DNA from: Shewanella halotolerans
GTDB taxonomy: Bacteria > Pseudomonadota > Gammaproteobacteria > Enterobacterales > Shewanellaceae
Assembly (NCBI RefSeq): GCF_019457535.1
Contig: NZ_CP080417.1
Span: 1,116,001 to 1,180,000 of the forward strand
Direction of reading: 5' to 3'
DNA length: 64,000 bases
Position 1 is the first letter of the stretch, and each line of letters starts with the position of its first letter. A program made the position numbers and the translations under genes. Shown piece by piece: positions 62,542-64,000 of this stretch. The notes beneath the pieces were generated by a model, which saw nothing but the letters and a program-made list of their open reading frames with translations, ran no database searches and had not been told where the DNA came from.

Positions 62542-63015
62542 ATGAAGGGTCATCCGAACGTCATTCGTCAGTTAAACAAGATACTGACCTTCGAATTGAC
62601 GGCCATCAACCAGTACTTTTTGCACGCACGCATGTACAAAAATTGGGGTCTGGAAGAGCTCAATGAGAAGTGCTACAAGAAGTCGATCAAAGATATGAAG
62701 CATGCCGACAAGCTGATCGAGCGGGTGCTGTTTCTCGAAGGCCTGCCTAATCTGCAACAGCTTGAGAAGCTGCGCATAGGTGAGAACCCGGAAGAGATGT
62801 TGCAGTGTGACAAGACCATGCTCGAAGAGCAGCTGGTCGAACTGCGCAGCGTGATCGCCCTATGTGAGACGGAGCGAGACTATGTGAGCCGCGAGATCCT
62901 CGAGGACCTGCTCGAAGATGAGGAGGAGTATCTGGACTGGATCGAGGCGCAGCAAGATCTGATTAAGATGACGGGCATTCAAAATTACCTGCAGTCGCAG
63001 ATGGAATCTGAATAG
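62542..63015 (+). CDS. bfr: Bacterioferritin, heme-binding subunit without a full ferroxidase site
   Basis: Subunit of the 24-mer iron-storage shell. The 157 residues align end to end with E. coli Bfr. Met52, the axial heme ligand, is retained (DMKHAD). Ferroxidase ligands are eroded: E18, H54 and E127 are present, but E51 is Asp, E94 is Leu and H130 is Tyr. That is the pattern of the heme-binding, non-catalytic subunit of two-subunit bacterioferritins. AAGGAG precedes the ATG; the second bfr gene starts 10 bp downstream. Confidence 0.93.
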   Translation: MKGHPNVIRQLNKILTFELTAINQYFLHARMYKNWGLEELNEKCYKKSIKDMKHADKLIERVLFLEGLPNLQQLEKLRIGENPEEMLQCDKTMLEEQLVELRSVIALCETERDYVSREILEDLLEDEEEYLDWIEAQQDLIKMTGIQNYLQSQMESE

Positions 63016-63025
63016 GGAGAGAAGC

Positions 63026-63493
63026 ATGAAAGGCAATCAGGAAGTGATCGACACCCTCAACAAGCTGCTCACCGGAGAGTTGTCGGCGATGGATCAATAC
63101 TTTGTCCACGGCTTGATGTATGAAGACTGGGGGCTTAACGAGCTGCACGAGCGGATCTCCCACGAGTCTGACGATGAGCGCGAACACGCCAAGAAGCTGG
63201 TCCAGCGGATTCTGTTCCTCGAGGGCACGCCAGATGTGGCCAGCCGCGAGGCGCTGAACATAGGTAAAGATCCCCAGGAGATGCTGCAGAACGATCTCAA
63301 CTACGAGTATCAGGTGGCGGCCAACCTGCGTGAAGCCATTGCCCTGTGCGAGGAAAAGCAAGATTACGTCTCCCGCGAGCTGTTAGAGGTCTTGCTGGAA
63401 GAGACAGAGTCTGACCATATGTACTGGCTAGAGAAGCAGCTGGGCCTCATCGACAAGATAGGTCTGCAGAACTACCTCCAGTCTAAAATGTAA
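63026..63493 (+). CDS. bfr: Bacterioferritin, ferroxidase subunit without the heme ligand
   Basis: Second subunit of the iron-storage shell. In the 155 residues all ferroxidase ligands can be placed: E18, E51, H54, E94, and an ExxH pair at 128-131, one residue late because of a one-residue insertion in LEETESDHMYW. The heme-ligand Met52 is replaced by Arg (EREHAK). It therefore complements the upstream gene, and the shell is probably a mixed polymer. Confidence 0.93.
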   Translation: MKGNQEVIDTLNKLLTGELSAMDQYFVHGLMYEDWGLNELHERISHESDDEREHAKKLVQRILFLEGTPDVASREALNIGKDPQEMLQNDLNYEYQVAANLREAIALCEEKQDYVSRELLEVLLEETESDHMYWLEKQLGLIDKIGLQNYLQSKM

Positions 63494-63580
63494 GAGACTG
63501 TTATATAAGAAAGAGGTAAGGCCTTGTATGTAAGGTGCCAGGCACAAGGCATTAGCCATTCGACGCCATGAGATAGCGAT

Positions 63581-63605
63581 AAAGCCACCCTAGGGTGGCT
63601 TTTTG
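63581..63605 (+). terminator. Intrinsic terminator after the bacterioferritin genes
   Basis: Stem AAAGCCACC / GGTGGCTTT with loop CTAG and a T-run. It isolates bfr transcription from dinB. Confidence 0.9.
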
Positions 63606-63653
63606 CTGCCTGTCATCTGGCGTCAGGCCTTTGTTCATCGCGAAGTGATTGAA

Positions 63654-63673
63654 TACTGTTTAAATGTACAGTA
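63654..63673 (+). promoter_or_regulatory. LexA (SOS) box upstream of dinB
   Basis: TACTG, ten A/T-rich bases, CAGTA: both half-sites match the gammaproteobacterial LexA consensus (TACTG-N10-CAGTA) exactly. It ends 23 bp before the dinB start codon, a position that would block RNA polymerase. Confidence 0.92.
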
Positions 63674-63696
63674 TTCTTGGCGGTGGAGGTATTAAG

Positions 63697-64000
63697 GTGA
63701 AAAAGATTATTCATGTAGACATGGACTGCTTCTTTGCGGCGGTCGAGATGCGTGATTTTCCCGAGCTCAGGGGCAAGCCTATAGCCGTCGGCGGACGCAG
63801 CGATCGCCGCGGCGTCATCAGCACCTGTAACTACGAGGCGCGCAAGTTTGGCGTGCGCTCGGCCATGGCCTCCGCCTATGCGCTCAAGCTCTGCCCGGAT
63901 CTCATCTTGGTGCCCGGCCGCATGTCTGTCTACAAGGAGGTGTCGGCGCAGATCCGTGAGGTGTTTGCCCGCTACACAGAATTAATCGAGCCGCTCTCCC
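63697..64000 (+). CDS. dinB: DNA polymerase IV, 3' part outside window
   Basis: Y-family translesion polymerase induced by the SOS response. About 101 N-terminal residues are visible, starting at GTG 63697, seven bases after GGAGG. The start KKIIHVDMDCFFAAVEMRD has the catalytic Asp8 and steric-gate residue Phe13 of DinB. The segment STCNYEARKFGVRSAMA is the conserved YEARxxGVRSxM motif of the family. Confidence 0.96.
   Translation, partial: MKKIIHVDMDCFFAAVEMRDFPELRGKPIAVGGRSDRRGVISTCNYEARKFGVRSAMASAYALKLCPDLILVPGRMSVYKEVSAQIREVFARYTELIEPLS

Overview
The window looks like a chromosomal core segment of a marine gammaproteobacterium of the genus Shewanella (inference). The grounds are moderately GC-rich DNA, a full Na+-NQR locus, a heme/ferroxidase bacterioferritin pair, and gene order that follows Escherichia coli in several long blocks but is joined differently. 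I see no prophage, insertion sequence, integron or CRISPR array.

Layout. (1) 1-15,860, mostly minus strand: leuS-lptE-holA-nadD-rsfS-rlmH-mrdA-rodA-mltB (tRNA charging, LPS assembly, replication clamp loader, NAD synthesis, ribosome factors, cell elongation) and phoL-ybeY-corC-lnt next to miaB, with the plus-strand zinc-ribbon gene ybeL. This matches the E. coli mrd/leuS/miaB region. (2) 15,959-20,890: ubiF-like hydroxylase, pth, ychF and an eight-gene tRNA array (Met-Leu-Gln-Gln-Met-Leu-Gln-Leu) behind one strong promoter. (3) 21,144-32,772: two small secreted paralogues, prs-ispE-lolB (minus) and hemA-prfA-prmC ... sirB2-sirB1 ... kdsA (plus), again an E. coli-like block with a few extra genes inserted. 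(4) 32,994-43,602: accessory transport and signalling genes (DMT exporter, chemoreceptor, PAP2 phosphatase), then the divergent hdfR / maoP locus. There maoP leads an operon with a GshB-like ATP-grasp ligase and a large two-domain hydrolase (N-formylglutamate-amidohydrolase-like plus DUF1704/QEGLA metallopeptidase). An NSS amino-acid transporter with its 38-residue small subunit and panE follow. (5) 43,599-54,253: vanZ-like, yajQ, ampG, ppiA, yajG, DUF2804, a sterol-desaturase-like hydroxylase, rlmG, alkB-like, a GcvR-like ACT protein, bolA and luxS. panE, yajQ, ampG, yajG and bolA are the same set as in one E. coli block, here interrupted by insertions. (6) 54,832-62,209: nqrABCDEF-apbE-nqrM, the sodium-pumping NADH:quinone oxidoreductase with its flavin transferase and iron maturation factor. 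(7) 62,542-64,000: two bacterioferritin genes behind a candidate Fur box, and the start of dinB behind a consensus-type LexA box.

Most of the window is housekeeping. The part most worth a second look as a poorly described system is maoP / ATP-grasp ligase / amidohydrolase-DUF1704. It pairs a peptide-bond-forming enzyme type with a putative carboxypeptidase of the family that includes eukaryotic tubulin tyrosine carboxypeptidases. Other points of note are the complementary active-site losses in the two bacterioferritins, the two secreted paralogues beside the tRNA array, a perfect 13-bp inverted repeat at 46,741-46,786, a repeat-built pyrimidine tract that could recruit Rho (36,324-36,379), and a possible Shine-Dalgarno-sequestering leader in front of the NSS transporter.
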